In this document: in pieces, positions 1 through 14,021 of the stretch
Numbering within the stretch: the first letter of the stretch is position 1
Layout of the letters: every line of letters starts with the position of its first letter
Origin: Silene conica
Taxonomy: Eukaryota; Streptophyta; Magnoliopsida; Caryophyllales; Caryophyllaceae
Assembly (NCBI GenBank): GCA_029255685.2
Contig: CM055312.2
Location: forward strand, 50,998,202 to 51,062,201
DNA length: 64,000 nucleotides
Direction of reading: 5' to 3'
Position numbers and translations under genes: made by a program
Notes under the pieces: generated by a model
Database searches by the model: none
Told to the model about the DNA's origin: nothing
What the model saw: only the letters and a program-made list of their open reading frames with translations

Positions 1-319
1 ATTAAATGTAATATTATTGTAATTTCTAGGTTAGTTAATTACAATTTCTAGTAACAAATTGTTTCTAACTTTTGAGACGGGTCCTTGATACGTTCCTTTT
101 GGAGACGATTTTTATTTAGATCATTCATAAGGGTATTCGGGTTTGTCCAAGACTCGATTAGTAGGAGACTAATCGAGGATAAACCTTCTAAAGTCAATGT
201 AAAGACATTTCTACCATGTTTTGTAATCATTATGCATGCATAAGATCTTATTAAGTTTTATGACAAAACTTAAACTTTTAAACTCATATGAGATATGAGT
301 TGAAATTCGATTTCTAATA
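1..319 (+). repeat. LTR 3' end, truncated by window edge
   Basis: This stretch is clearly similar, in inverted orientation, to 63692-64000; both share a run around the palindromic CTCATATGAG and a GATCTTATGCATGCAT-type segment. The right-hand copy is followed by a primer binding site, so it is the 3' part of an LTR. By comparison this copy ends near 319 at TTTCTAATA, where TTTCTAACA would be expected. No primer binding site follows, so it is either a 3' LTR or a solo LTR of a second element of that family. The 5' part lies outside the window. Confidence 0.6.
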
Positions 320-870
320 GGATGGTGGTGATGTAGGTGATGGATAGAACGATGTCCCCTAACCGTTCTCTCGCAAAAGAAGACCTTCGGCTAACACCCT
401 GTATACCAACTTCGCAAAGTTGATCCTAAAGACTAGACTCGCAAACCTAATCAATATAACAAAGCTCACAAAGAAACATTATGTTTATAATTCTCAAAGT
501 TGATTGTGAATTATATGGCTGGGCACAATTATTTATAGTTGTATATTTGCCCTATTCCTAACCTAATAAGGTCTAATAACCTTAATCCTACTAGAACTAG
601 AAATCCTGTACCAAGTGTAATTAAGACTTCCTAGTTTGACTAAGACTACAATTCCTAATCCTAATTAGATTCAAACACATAGTTTGACTACTCCTATTAT
701 AATTGTGAATCCTACTACAACTAGGATTCCTACTTAAATTAGGATTTCCTACTTGAACTAGGAAACTCAATATTAATCCTACTAAGACTAGGACACTCAA
801 TAGTTCATATTCTTTTATTCTAACTGAATAATAACAACTTAACTAGCTACTAAAACAATTATTGGCCGGC
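320..870. other. Unassigned AT-rich flank, no gene
   Basis: No coding region is visible. There are diffuse direct repeats of the type CTAGGATTCCTAC between about 570 and 800. Read on the minus strand it resembles an LTR promoter and leader (CTATAAATAATTG near 525-537, and a GGCCGGCC motif at 864-871 like the one in the solo LTR near 13400), but I could not define its ends. With 44866 onward it forms the pre-insertion target of the Tekay-like element. Confidence 0.35.
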
Positions 871-1895
871 CGTGTTGTAATATCTCGAATATTTTGTTAT
901 GATGTTCACTTTTATTATTGCTGTGTCGATAGTATTTAAACGTTTTTAGTATTCGATAAATAAATTATCGAATTATGCCCCTTACAAGTCGCTAGTGGGG
1001 GTCGAACTTGAGACCTTTGGAGTAGGGATGGGCCTCGAATGTCGTGCACAAAACAACAGCCCACGAGTTGCAAAACCCTCAAATCAGTCACACACTCACA
1101 TAAACCCTCATGCCGCCATATAAGAGGATCTATTTACCTCATTCTTACCCTACTCTACACACAAGCAACTCCATAGTCTTGCAACCGCCATTACAGTGAA
1201 GGGAGAGGAGGTTCGTGCGGCGAGTTTAGACCAGCCTAGGGCCAGTCGTTGTGATCGTGAATCAGGTACGTTACCTCTAGTTGTCTCTGATTGTCGAGTC
1301 TGTGTGTGGTGTGTTTGGATTCGATGGGTAGTGAGTCGCCGTCCTCAGTCTAGCATAACACCATTTTATTAGTGGTATTCAGGGTAGTAGTGTGGTGGTT
1401 GTCACGGTGGGTACTGGCGGCGGAGTCAGTGTCGAAGGGGGTGTTTGTTTCCCCTATTTGTCTCAGGTTTTATGGTTTATGCGTGTACAAGGGATGTTTG
1501 GGGATGGTAACACCGTTGACTCGGGGGAGGTCGACACGGTGGTACCACCGTTGTTTATGGGTCTGGTGTCAAGGGTGGTTTTGGTGGTAGTCTCGGGTGG
1601 TGTTAGGGGCTGAGGTGTTGTCGGCAGGGATTTCGAAACAGACTGGTTGATTTGTTTAGGTGAGGAACCAGGCCAGGTTTGGGCTCTGGTTCACCTCGCC
1701 GGCGGTCGACGAGGAGGCTGCTGGTTGTCGCGGTTGTAGCAAGAGGTACTGGGTACGGGGTATGGTGGTTGCTGGTGGTCGAGGTGGTGTTACACGGTGG
1801 TGATGGGGGGTCCGATTCGCGGGTCTGTGTGTCGGGAAAGGCTGTTTGGTGCGTGTGATTATTATTATTAATATTATTATTATTATTATTATTAA

Positions 1896-1929
<34 letters not shown>

Positions 1930-1972
1930 TTGTGTTGATGGTAATAATAATGGTTTTTAATTTATTTAAGTG

Positions 1973-2270
1973 ATTTGGCACCAAAGAAATTGTGGAAGAA
2001 TTGAGGGAGTTCTGGCTACTCCCACCATATGTGCTCAACGAATTAAGCAAGATATTATACAACGGATGGAGCTAAAGATCACAGGAAAGGTGACTCTGAA
2101 GGATAGCAGATGGATTGAGCAACTAAGGAGTTATTTATTTTGTTTACAGTATTGAGATTGTTGAGATAGTTTGTTGTGCTTGTATTGCTCTTTGGCTAAA
2201 AATTGGATGAATAGTTGGATGTATTGGTTCACTTTTGATTCTAATAATATTTACATTTTCCCAAAAAAAA
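1973..2270 (+). mobile_element. 5'-truncated L1 LINE tail in the 5' LTR
   Basis: An insertion absent from the 3' LTR copy, flanked by the 12-bp direct repeat TTTATTTAAGTG (1961-1972 and 2271-2282) and ending in a short poly-A. It encodes the last part of a plant L1 ORF2: the start IWHQRN parallels the IWTQRN of the full L1 at about 62074, and the reading frame stops at 2153-2155. About 300 bp of 3' end survive, as expected for target-primed reverse transcription that aborted early. Confidence 0.85.
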
Positions 2271-2654
2271 TTTATTTAAGTGTATTGGTTGAAGGTGTTT
2301 ACGAGTCGGGAAGTTTCCTTTTTAAGAAAGTTACTATTCCGGGAAAGTTTCCATTTTAGGAAACTTTCCACTATTAGAAGGTTGTTTTTATAGTAGGTGT
2401 AACTTGAGTTATGGGGGTTCGGGAAGATTATTAATTCGTTACATAATATATGTTTAGGTGACGGTTTCCGCGTGGAACACTTCTAGCAGCTATTCGGTTG
2501 ACTTTGTCCTTCTGCAGTTTGAGGTGGGGGAATAACTGTGTACTCCTTTATGATGTGAAACATGATTATTAACTGTTGTGAATTATATACATCTTATTGA
2601 ATGAATAATGTTGTAATGTTATTAATTTTCTGTATATTCCCATGATGCGGAAAT

Positions 2655-2830
2655 TGTGATAATGGGTCTTCTGATATGGTGCGGAGATATTTGGGTCTTA
2701 TGATATGGTGCGGAGATATTTGGGTCTTGTGATTTGGTGTGGAGATATTGGGTCTTGTGATAAGGAGTGGAGTTATTGGGTCTTGTGATACGGAGTGGAG
2801 TTATTGGGTCTTGTGATTTGGAGTGGAGGG
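2655..2830 (+). repeat. LTR subrepeats, about 29-bp units
   Basis: Roughly six tandem imperfect units of GGGTCTTGTGATATGGTG plus GGAG and a T-rich end. The same array occurs in the 3' LTR (about 44300-44470) and, reverse-complemented, in the minus-strand relative (15650-15812 and 21014-21176). It is therefore an old family-wide LTR feature rather than a local expansion. Open frames in it are artefacts of the repeat. Confidence 0.8.
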
Positions 2831-3220
2831 AGACGCTTTCTCCTAATAATTATGTTTTATCTGTTGATTTTCTCTCCACAACCTTGTGGATTGACCCTGT
2901 GTATTCGTGATCATCTGTGATGAACCAATTTATTGGAGAGCAGATTGACAGGTACTTGAGACTATGGGAGCTGAATGGGAAGAGAGAGTTTGAATTCGGA
3001 CCAGACTAGAGTCTAGATCACCATAGTTATTCTTTTATAAGTTGTTGAACTTTTAGTAACAGTTTTGAATAGTTGTAAGAACGTTGATTTGATTTTAATA
3101 TTTAATAAAGTACCGTGTTCTTTCCCTTTGTTATCTACTGCCTCGGCATTTCGAGATGGTAACACCCTTAATTATCCGGGGAGTCCTAGTCCAGGCCCCT
3201 AAATAAATGGGGGTGTTACA

Positions 3221-3534
3221 AAGTCCTAGTCCTAACCTAATAAACACAATGAATTTAGGAAGAGTCTAAATAAGATGAACCCCAGAATAGGACTGTTAGG
3301 AGCACACTAAAGGTAAGGGATGAGTCTGGGCCCCCCTCACACCGAACCATTGGACCTCTCAGTTTTACCCAGGTACCCTGAGTGCATACGAGAGAAAAGG
3401 GGTAGAATAGGAGGAGATGGAAGTTGGTAGTGAAGTATGATAAAGGAGTTATGAGAACTCTTCTAATATATGAATGTCAGGAATATGAAAGTAAGGGTAT
3501 GTGTATGAAGGAATTATGTGCTTGTGATTACATA
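3221..3534 (+). other. Tekay-like element leader, first part
   Basis: Non-coding. It parallels the leader of the minus-strand relative (reverse complement of about 20404-20600), including a GGAAGAGTCTAA..ATGAACCCC segment and a pyrimidine-rich CCCCTCACACC stretch. The leader continues after the Tat insertion at 14751 and runs to the gag start at 14968. Confidence 0.7.
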
Positions 3535-3539
3535 AAGTG

Positions 3540-4045
3540 TGTTTAGCCCAAAAATCCTCATCGCATTACTTGGGCCCAGGGACAAATAAAGGGTACCAAA
3601 CAGCCCACAACAGAGCAGACCGCACGCAGGAAAAGAGTCGTTGGAGTAGGAGAATGGGTCAAAACCCTGGAAGAATATTCCCCTACATTCCCTCCTACAC
3701 TCCAGGACCAGAGCATAATCGGTTAAGCACAAGTCTACAGCTATAAAAGAAGGAATTAGGGCATTACTTATTCATTCATGCATCCATTGTAATTTGTCTA
3801 CTTACGCAAGTACATGTATCCCACTCAAACAGTAAAAGCTCTCGATCATAGTGAAAATATTGGTGGGATTCCGTTCCCCCCGCGGTTGTTTCCCTCATTG
3901 GGTTTTTCCGCGTCACCAAAAACTTATTGCGTCATTGTTTTGCTCCTTTGATTTTCATACTCGTTTTCTACGCTAATCTTTATATTGGTTTACACTTTGA
4001 CCTACATCACAAATAATTCAACTCGGTAGGAATTTTACCAAAACA
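3540..4045 (+). repeat. 5' LTR of Tat element
   Basis: Starts TGTTTAGCCC and ends CCAAAACA; nearly identical to 14240-14745. A TATA-like CTATAAAAGA lies at 3741-3750, a normal distance upstream of a transcription start in such short LTRs. Confidence 0.93.
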
Positions 4046-4048
4046 ATT

Positions 4049-4065
4049 TGGCGCACACCGTGGGG
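4049..4065 (+). promoter_or_regulatory. Primer binding site of Tat element
   Basis: TGGCGCACACCGTGGGG starts three bases after the LTR end. The position, and a sequence opening with TGG (complementary to a tRNA CCA end), make it the minus-strand primer site. I did not assign the tRNA species. Confidence 0.75.
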
Positions 4066-4113
4066 CATAGTGCGCATTCCAATATTTAAAATTGTTATCT
4101 CGTCACAACAAGC

Positions 4114-7100
4114 ATGTCTGGAACCAAAGCTAACCCTTCCAGTTCTCAGAGCATGCCATCTCAGTCCAGTGGGACCAACCCTACTGTTTCCGTTGGTCTC
4201 ATAGGACCACCCCTGGTCGTAAGTCAGACCACAGCCTCAAGGGTTGTGGCTCCATCCAACAAACCTCCTCAGATTCCCAGATCACCCCATGTGTCTGCTT
4301 CCCTAAGGCAGAGCAGTGAAAGCAGCCCCAGCAGAAGTGGAGAAGCCCAGATACCTGGAGTAGGCCAGCAGTCGCAGATTCCCAGCCCAGATCCGATGCA
4401 GATGGTGGTCCAGGGAATGAGTGCTCTGCAAGAAGCCATAGAGGGCCTGAAGAAGGACAATCTGAACCTGAGAGAGCAGATCGCCGCAGTCGCACGACCA
4501 GAGCAGCCGTTTAGAATGTTACAACCAGGGCCTGGACAGACCTTCAATCCCTTCGGGAGGGAAGGGCTGAACCGGTCAATTCCCCAGGAGATCGTCACCA
4601 GACTGGATCTAGGTGTCACCACCCCGAGTAGTGGCCCAGAGATACTGGATCTGGACTCATCTGTGTTTGGAGCACCACAGTCCAGACCAGTTCAGCCTGC
4701 AGGTAATCCTACACCTTGTTTTCCCCCTGGGACTGATCCTTTGATTTTTTTAGGTACCCCTCTGCAGCCTACCATCGGACGAACGCCAGAAATCTCAGTA
4801 GGAGCAGCACCCGTGAACCAGTCCAGCACTGGAGGGTGGCAAGGAGGAGCACCAGCGCAGTCAGCAGTTGGTTGGCATCCAGGACCAGGTTTCCATTCGC
4901 CCGTAGTAGCGAATCAACCAGCCGCAGGCCCTTGGGGGGGGGGGGAGCCCCTCTAGGCTTCTTCCCTCCGCCTGTCAACCCGACCTCAGGATCCTGGGGA
5001 GGAGCCCCTCCAGGCTTCTTCCCTCCGCCAGTCAATCCGCTCCCTAGAGTAGGCAGTCTCTCAAACCAGCGCTACCAGGAGTTGAAAGACATCATCACCA
5101 AGATACTTGGTATGCCAAGGCCAATGGAGAAATCTTCCCAGGACAGCAATGCAGATTCACCATTCATCGACAATATCGCCCTAATCAATATGCCCAAGGG
5201 GTTTGTGCCACCAACCATGACACTATATGATGGTACAGCCGACCCCTTGGACCACACAAATCAGTATAAGCAGAAAATGATGGTGGTGACCGCAACCGAA
5301 GCACTTAAGGAGGCTTGCATGTGCAAAGGATTTGGGTCAACTCTATCCGGAGCAGCCCTGCACTGGTTTGTGGGATTGCCCAATCGCAGCATCTCCTCTT
5401 TTTGCAGATCTGGTTAATGCCTTTAATCAGCAGTTTGCTAGCAGCATGAAACCAGAAAAGCAGACCAGCGATCTATACAGAATTATTCAAGGATTCGAGG
5501 AAACCACTCGAGATTACCTCACCAGATTCAACAAAGAGAAAGTTGCCATTCCACATTGTGATGTACCCACCGCCATCGAAGCCTTCCGCAGGGGGTTACA
5601 TCACGATTCAGACCTGTACAAGCAGTTGACAATGCACCCATGCACTGCCTTTGCTGATGTACAGGCCCAGGCAGTTGCAACCATGAGGCTGGAAGAAGAT
5701 GCTGCCTCCAGAAGAAGTACCTATGACACAGATTCTGTGTCTAGGAAAGCGCCAGTAGAAAAAAGGAGCGAAAGATCAAAGCCCTACAGCAAGCCAGTGA
5801 ACAAAGTATCCGAGAGCACCGGTGGTAAAAATGATGCAGATCCACCTCCGAAGGTCAGCGAGTATGGCTTTACCACCGGGATGGGTGGCTTGCTGAAGGC
5901 CTTAAAAGAACTCAAGGGAGTCAGATGGCCAAAGAAGAAAGAGGAGCGACCCAACGACCGCCGTGATGCTAGCAAAAGATGTGAATTTCATGATGACATA
6001 GGTCATACTACGGATGAATGCTATACCCTCAGGAAGGAGGTCCGATTCCAGTATGACCGAGGCAACTTGGATCATCTGCTCCCAGAGAAATCCACCAGAG
6101 TCAATGCAGCCAGCCAGGTGCAGCCCTCACCAGCTCCACCTTGCAATATAATTGTCAATGTCATCACTGGAGGATCAGAGCTGCATGGGCTCACCTACTC
6201 AGCAGCCAAAAGACGTGTAACTGCAGCTAAGGGAGACAAGCCAGAATCATCATGCAGAATAGCAAGGCAGGACCTCCCAGCTGTGACCTTTGACGAAATA
6301 GATCATGGTGGTACCAGAGCAGCACCATGATGCCCTGATTATCACATTGAACATCGGCAATTGTGAGGTCAGGAAGGTCATGGTGGACACCGGCAGTTCC
6401 GTCAACCTGCTAATGCTGGATGCACTAAAGAGCATGGGATTTGACGAAAAGGACCTAACAAAGAAAGCCTTTCCTCTGGTCGGATTCAGTGGAGAAACAT
6501 CGCATACCCTGGGGGAAATCACCATCCCCACCTACGCCGGAGGGCTGAACAAACAGGTAAGATACTTAGTTATTGATGGTCCATCTACTTACAATGTTAT
6601 TCTTGGCAGGCCCTGGATCCACCAGACCACCAGCCGCCAGAGCATAGCAACTACAGCAACTGCACATCCAGGAGGAGTACATCGAGCCCCAGCAGGCAGA
6701 AATCGATGAGATCCGCTTGGATGAGCAGCACCCAGAGAGGACCGTGTTCGTGGGCTCAAAGTGCTGTGGAGGTCTGCGCTAGCAGCTCCTCCAACTGCTC
6801 CGAAAGAATGTAGATTGCTTTGCCTGGTCCCACAACGACAAGATTGGCATAGATCCAGAGATCATAACACATAAGCTCAGCATAGATCCAGGATTCAGAC
6901 CAGTGCAGCAGAGGTGCAGGAAGTTCGCAGCAGAAAGACACCAGATCATAAACCAGGAGGTGGATAACCTTCTGGAGGCAGGAAAGATTAAGGAAGTCAA
7001 GTACCCAGAATGGCTATCTAATGTAGTGGTGGTACCAAAAAAGAATGGTAAGTGGAGGGTCTGCGTGGATTTCACAGACCTGAATAAGGCCTGCCCCAAG

Positions 7101-9942
7101 GACCCATTCCCCTTGCCACATATAGATGCTATGGTGGACGCCACTGCAGGCCACGAAATGTTGACTTTCCTAGATGCCTGGAGCGGGTACAACCAGATCA
7201 AAATGGACCCAGCAGACCAGGAGAAGACATCATTCAGGTCCGAAAGAGGCATCTACTGCTACAATGTAATGCCCTTCGGTCTTAAGAATGCTGGTTCTAC
7301 ATATCAGCGGCTCGTCAATATGATGTTCAAAAACCAGATAGGACACAATATGGAAGTATACATAGACGATATGGTGGTCAAATCCAAGCAATCGGCGGAC
7401 CACACCCAGCACCTGTTCAACACCCTCCGGAAGTACAAGATGAAACTAAATCCAGCTAAGTGTACCTTTGGAGTTTCCAGTGGGAAATTCCTGGGGTATA
7501 TGGTAACACAGATGGGGATAGAAGCCAGCATAGAACAGATCAAAGCAGTTCTGCAGCTGGAATCACCCTAGAAGCCCAAAGATGTGCAGCGTCTGACGGG
7601 AAGAGTAGCAGCCCTGAGCAGGTTTATCTCCAGATCCTCAGACCGGTGCAGATTATTCTATGATATCCTTAGAAAAAGCCAGAAGTTTGATTGGACACCA
7701 GAGCATGAAAGGGCATTCCAGGAATTAAAGTAGCCCACCCCTGCTATCCAAACCAGAGTAGGGGGAGGTACTGCTCTTGTACCTCTCAGTGACCGAAGCA
7801 GCAGTAAGCGCAGTTCTGGTCCGGCAGCACGAAGGAGCTCAGCATCCGGTATACTACGTCAGCAAATCATTACTGTCAGCAGAAGCAAGGTATACCTCAC
7901 TTGAGAAACTAGTATTGGCATTGGTCACAGCATCCTATAAGCTGCGTCCATACTTTGAGTCTCATACCATCTCAGTGGTTACTAATCACCCCCTAAAGAC
8001 GGTTATGAGAAAGCCAGAATTATCAGGACGAATGACTAAGTGGTCTGTGCACCTCAGTGGATATGATCTCCAGTTTGAACCACGCACAGCCATAAAGTCA
8101 CAAGCCCTCGCAGACTTCGTCTCCGATTTCAGCCCAGCGCTCCAGACCCAAGCAGAGCAGGAAATCCTGCACCTACACCAAAATGTCAAGCCAGGCACCT
8201 GGGAGCTACGAGTAGATGGGGCATCAAACGCTAGAGGGTCAGGAGTTGGGTTGATCCTTAGATCATCAGAAGCTGACTTGATCACCCAAGCAGTCCGATG
8301 TGAGTTCAAAACCACCAACAACGTAGCTGAATATGAAGCTCTGGTCCTAGGGCTACAATTAGCCCTGGACATGGGGATCAGCTGCATCAATGTATACAGT
8401 GATTCGCAATTAATTGTGAATCACGTCAATGGAGCATACGAAGCAAGAGACCCCACAATGGTGGCCTACTTGTGTGTGGCAAAGGAGTTAATCGGCAGAT
8501 TCGCAGAATTCTGCATCCAGTAGGTACCTCGAGAACAGAACGCAGAAGCAGATGCACTGGCAACTCTGGGATCAACCTTCAAACCAGCGGACGTAGCCAA
8601 TATACCGATCACCCATGTTCTCAAACCAGCCATTCCTGGTCCAGATTCGGACCAGGAAGAATTGCATATTTGCAGCAACGACCCAGACCAGGGATCAGAG
8701 CAGGATTGGCGAAAGCCATACCTTGACTGGTTGCAACATGATATCCAGCCCAGCAATAAGAAAGAAGCACGAAGTTTCAGGATGAAGGCCTCCAGGTTCC
8801 TACTAATTGATGGAACCCTGTTCCGGAAATCACTAGCAGGGCCATATTTGCGCTGCCTGGACCAGACTGAGGCACATACAGTCTTACATGACCTCCACAG
8901 CGGAGACTGTGGAAATCATGCAGGAGGAAGAAGCCTGTCCAATAGAGCCCTCAAAATGGGATACTTCTGGCCCACAATGCGCAAGGATGCAAAGGAGTAT
9001 GCAAGAAAATGCGACGCCTGTCAAAGGCACGCACCTGTCAATCACCAACCAGCAGAGCCTTTGCACCCGGTCATATCCCCATGGCCTTTTATGAAGTGGG
9101 GGATGGATATTGTGGGACCCCTCCCCAGAGCACCAGGAAACAAGCTGTACATGCTGGCCATGACAGATTACTTCTCTAAGTGGATCGAAGCAGAATCATT
9201 CACCCAGACCACCGAAGCACATGTCATCTCTTTTATTAAGCGTAATATATTCACCAGATTTGGTATACCCTCAGAGATAATATGTGACAATGGTTCCCAA
9301 TTCATTGGGAATAAAACCGAGGCTTTCTGTGCTAGGTGGAATGTATCACTCCAGAAATCTACCCCCAGGAATCCCCAGTCCAACGGACAAGCTGAGTCTA
9401 GTAATAAGATCATCATTGAGAATATGAAAAAGAAACTACAAGAAATAAGAGGGAAATGGGCAGAGGAACTTCCTCTGGTCCTGTGGGCTGACAGAACTAC
9501 TCCAAAAGTAGCAACAGGTCAGACCCCCTTCAGCCTTGTCTTCGGAGCAGAAGCGGTAATTCCTTCTGAGGTTAAAATCCCAACCCACAGGTACGGGTGT
9601 ATAACTGAGGACCAGAACCAAGTAGAAATGACAAGTAGCCTGGACACTGTTGATGAACTCAGGACCAGTGCCTACGTCAGAATGGCCTCGTACAAACAGA
9701 TGGTGGCCCGGAGCTACAACAAAAATGTCAGAATCAGAACCCTGCAAGTAGGAGATCTGGTCCTGAGAAAGGTGTTCCAGAACACCAAGAACAGACAAGC
9801 TGGAAAGTTTGCTTACAACTGGGAGGGCCCATACCAAGTTGAGAGCATAGTTGGTAATGGGGCCTACATGCTAATGACAATGGAAGGGGAAATGATACCC
9901 AGATCATGGAATATACTTCACTTAAAAAAGTATATCATTTAG
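4114..9942 (+). pseudogene. gag-pol: Tat gag-pol polyprotein, broken
   Basis: The gag part starts at 4114 and carries an atypical zinc-binding motif, CEFHDDIGHTTDEC, near 5980-6024. Aspartic protease follows (VDTGSS near 6384-6401), then reverse transcriptase with an intact YIDD (about 7357), RNase H, and a second RNase H (DGASNARG near 8215, YSDSQL near 8395). The integrase comes last, with CDAC of the zinc finger near 9013 and the catalytic carboxylates in MDIVGP, ICDNGS and GQAESS. Order and motifs fit the Tat lineage. Breaks: a frameshift at the poly-G run 4935-4944, frameshifts near 5390, 6320, 6640 and 7735, and stops at about 6779-6781, 7569-7571, 7735-7737 and 8521-8523. The C-terminal part, 8662-9942, is one uninterrupted frame holding the whole integrase. 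It cannot make a full polyprotein. Confidence 0.92.
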
Positions 9943-10599
9943 AGGTGCCTCCACCAGACTAGAGCAGCTCTCTTAGACCTCAGGTTCTACTCTGTATAAA
10001 GTTTACTCCGGTTCAGCTTAAAATGTTGTCTTTATATTTTCTATAAATTTGAGTTTAAAATGTTATCTTACTTCTATATTTTTAACCTAAGTCTAAAAAC
10101 CTAAGTCTTATAATTTCAAACTTTGGTGCAATTAGAGTCAATTCTTGAATCTTTTAAAAAAGAAAAATATTAACACTTATTTTCTGGACCAGAATTTGCT
10201 TATCCTAGTGGACTGACCTAAAGAGGAAATCTGCACTGATCGCAGGAGAACCTAAGTCAAGCCTGACACCCCAGTATAGGGATGGGTATATGAAACACCA
10301 AGCCAGCACACCAAAACAGCAATGGCCAAAACACAAACGAAACATGCATGTACAAAAGAAAAACGCCAGAAAAAACGGCAGAAAAGCAACAGATAAAACA
10401 AAGCCCCATACAACGGGGAAACGTACGATTAGAAGCTACTCAAGGCAGCTCCAAAGCAGAATTGTTTTTACTGGTCCACCCGGACCAGCAGCAAAAAATT
10501 ACAACAGTTAAGCCCACACAGGGGCACCCAAAAGTTCACAGGTACAAAATATTAACGCCCATATCAGGGCCCAGCAGATAAATTCTTTAAAAAGAGGAC
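9943..10599 (+). other. Non-coding 3' region of Tat element
   Basis: About 650 bp between the integrase stop and the 3' end of the antisense gene. It is AT-rich and I see no supported open frame. Two overlapping short frames at 10290-10581 have no recognisable features and are probably chance. Confidence 0.6.
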
Positions 10600-12835
<2,236 letters not shown>

Positions 12836-12980
12836 TATGAAATTTCGAAAGTTGTGGTAAAAAATATTTTACGGTGAAAAAGAAAGCAAGAGAAGAAAAG
12901 AAAGCAAGAGAAGGAAAGAAAGCAGGTGAAAGAAGTGAAATTTGAAGATAGTAAAAATGAAAAGAAGAACGGTTGAAGGG

Positions 12981-12990
12981 GATTTATAAT
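12981..12990 (-). promoter_or_regulatory. Possible TATA box of the antisense gene
   Basis: TTATAAATCC on the minus strand, about 145 bp upstream of the ATG at 12835, with an AG-rich tract (purine-rich on plus) between. Position and sequence fit a TATA box, but there is no independent evidence of transcription. Confidence 0.35.
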
Positions 12991-13018
12991 AAAAATGAAC
13001 GGTTAAAAATAAAGGGTT

Positions 13019-14016
13019 GCGGGGAATAAAGCATGTATTCACCCTAAACTTGCAGGATTATAATGAAAAATACAGTTGTGTTTATAGTCATAAGATTAAA
13101 AAGGATAAGAAAAAGAATTCAACCTTTGGTCCTTTGTGCTTATGGCCTAAGAACAGGAATTAATGCAAATTCCCTCCTATAACTTGCACCCAAGACTTAG
13201 TTTGAGACGTGGCCGCGTGTGCTAGAAATCTTCTCCAATTGCCTTGCAATATAGGGAGAGCCCCTGAGGTTTTAGATGTGAGATCTGAGGTTTTGGGAGA
13301 AGAATGCTCTCAAACCCTAATTTTACCTTGAGATTTATTAAACAGTGCAACAAGAGTATATGATATAAGGAGAAGGACTCTCCTTATATACTACACTTGG
13401 CCGGCCGAAATTGATGTCGGGTAGGAGTGGGCTTTCCACTCTTACCTTATTCCAATGCGTGATTCGACCCAATTAGCTTTAAGTTGTTCGCGGGTTTTAT
13501 TTATAAATCGTAATATGTTATCAGATATTAATACAGTCGATATATTAATAATGGTCTGACAAAATACGATATTCTATAATTATCCAAATTAATATAACTG
13601 TTTATATTAATACGCGAATACAATATTTAATTAAATATAACCGTTTATATTTAATTTACGAATTAATCATGTAATCCGTATTAGCTAAAATTATTTAATC
13701 CGTATTAAATAATAATCTCAACATCTTATTGACTAATTTAATAGTCAATACCTCTGACTAACCGTTTAGTCATATCCGGCAAAATGTGACTGTATTTTCA
13801 TACCTTCACATCTCTCAAACGTGTCCTATAGGTGTGACGTATAGGGACCAGTTGACCACCGCCATCCGTATGACAATAACGTCAAACTTATCTAGCAAGC
13901 CAACCGTTATTGATAAACGTGGATCAACTGGTAATAATACAAAAGTATGCCCTTGTGATCCTTAAAGAGATTTAATAAGTCATTGTACTTAATTGTCAAG
14001 GACACCAGCCCCAACA
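13019..14016 (-). mobile_element. Solo LTR, copia-like, inside Tat element
   Basis: A 998-bp block bounded by TSD AGGGT at 13014-13018 and 14017-14021. On the minus strand it starts TGTTGGGGCTGG and ends CCCCGCA, with TG...CA termini. A TATATAAGGAG promoter-like motif lies near 13376, followed by some 350 bp of presumed R/U5. There is no internal region, PBS or second LTR, so it is a solo LTR left by LTR-LTR recombination. It landed about 180 bp upstream of the antisense gene start, in the same orientation. Confidence 0.8.
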
Positions 14017-14021
14017 AGGGT

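Larger units (their letters stand above)
876..3220 (+). repeat. 5' LTR of Tekay-like element
   Basis: It matches 41439-44860 along its length apart from private insertions. It starts TGTAATATCTCG and ends ATGGGGGTGTTACA. A possible TATA element (CATATAAGAGG) lies at about 1117-1127. It holds an (ATT)n run at about 1858-1930, an L1 tail at 1973-2270 and a set of subrepeats at about 2655-2830. The primer binding site expected just after 3220 is missing. A minus-strand relative has AAGTGGTATCAGTGC at this junction, whereas here AAG runs straight into TCCTAGTCC, so the PBS has been deleted. Confidence 0.88.

Noticed and set aside
1372-1613. Overlapping Val/Trp/Gly-rich frames (also at 41922-42166)
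   Set aside because: GT-rich LTR sequence shared by both LTRs; two overlapping frames are equally open and neither resembles a protein.
876-3220. Independent solo LTR rather than 5' LTR of the large element
   Set aside because: The flanking CGTGT matches the flank at 44861-44865 and leader sequence follows 3220, so it pairs with the 3' LTR.
4199-5035. Antisense frames in the Tat gag region
   Set aside because: Shadows of the proline/serine/glycine-rich gag coding strand.
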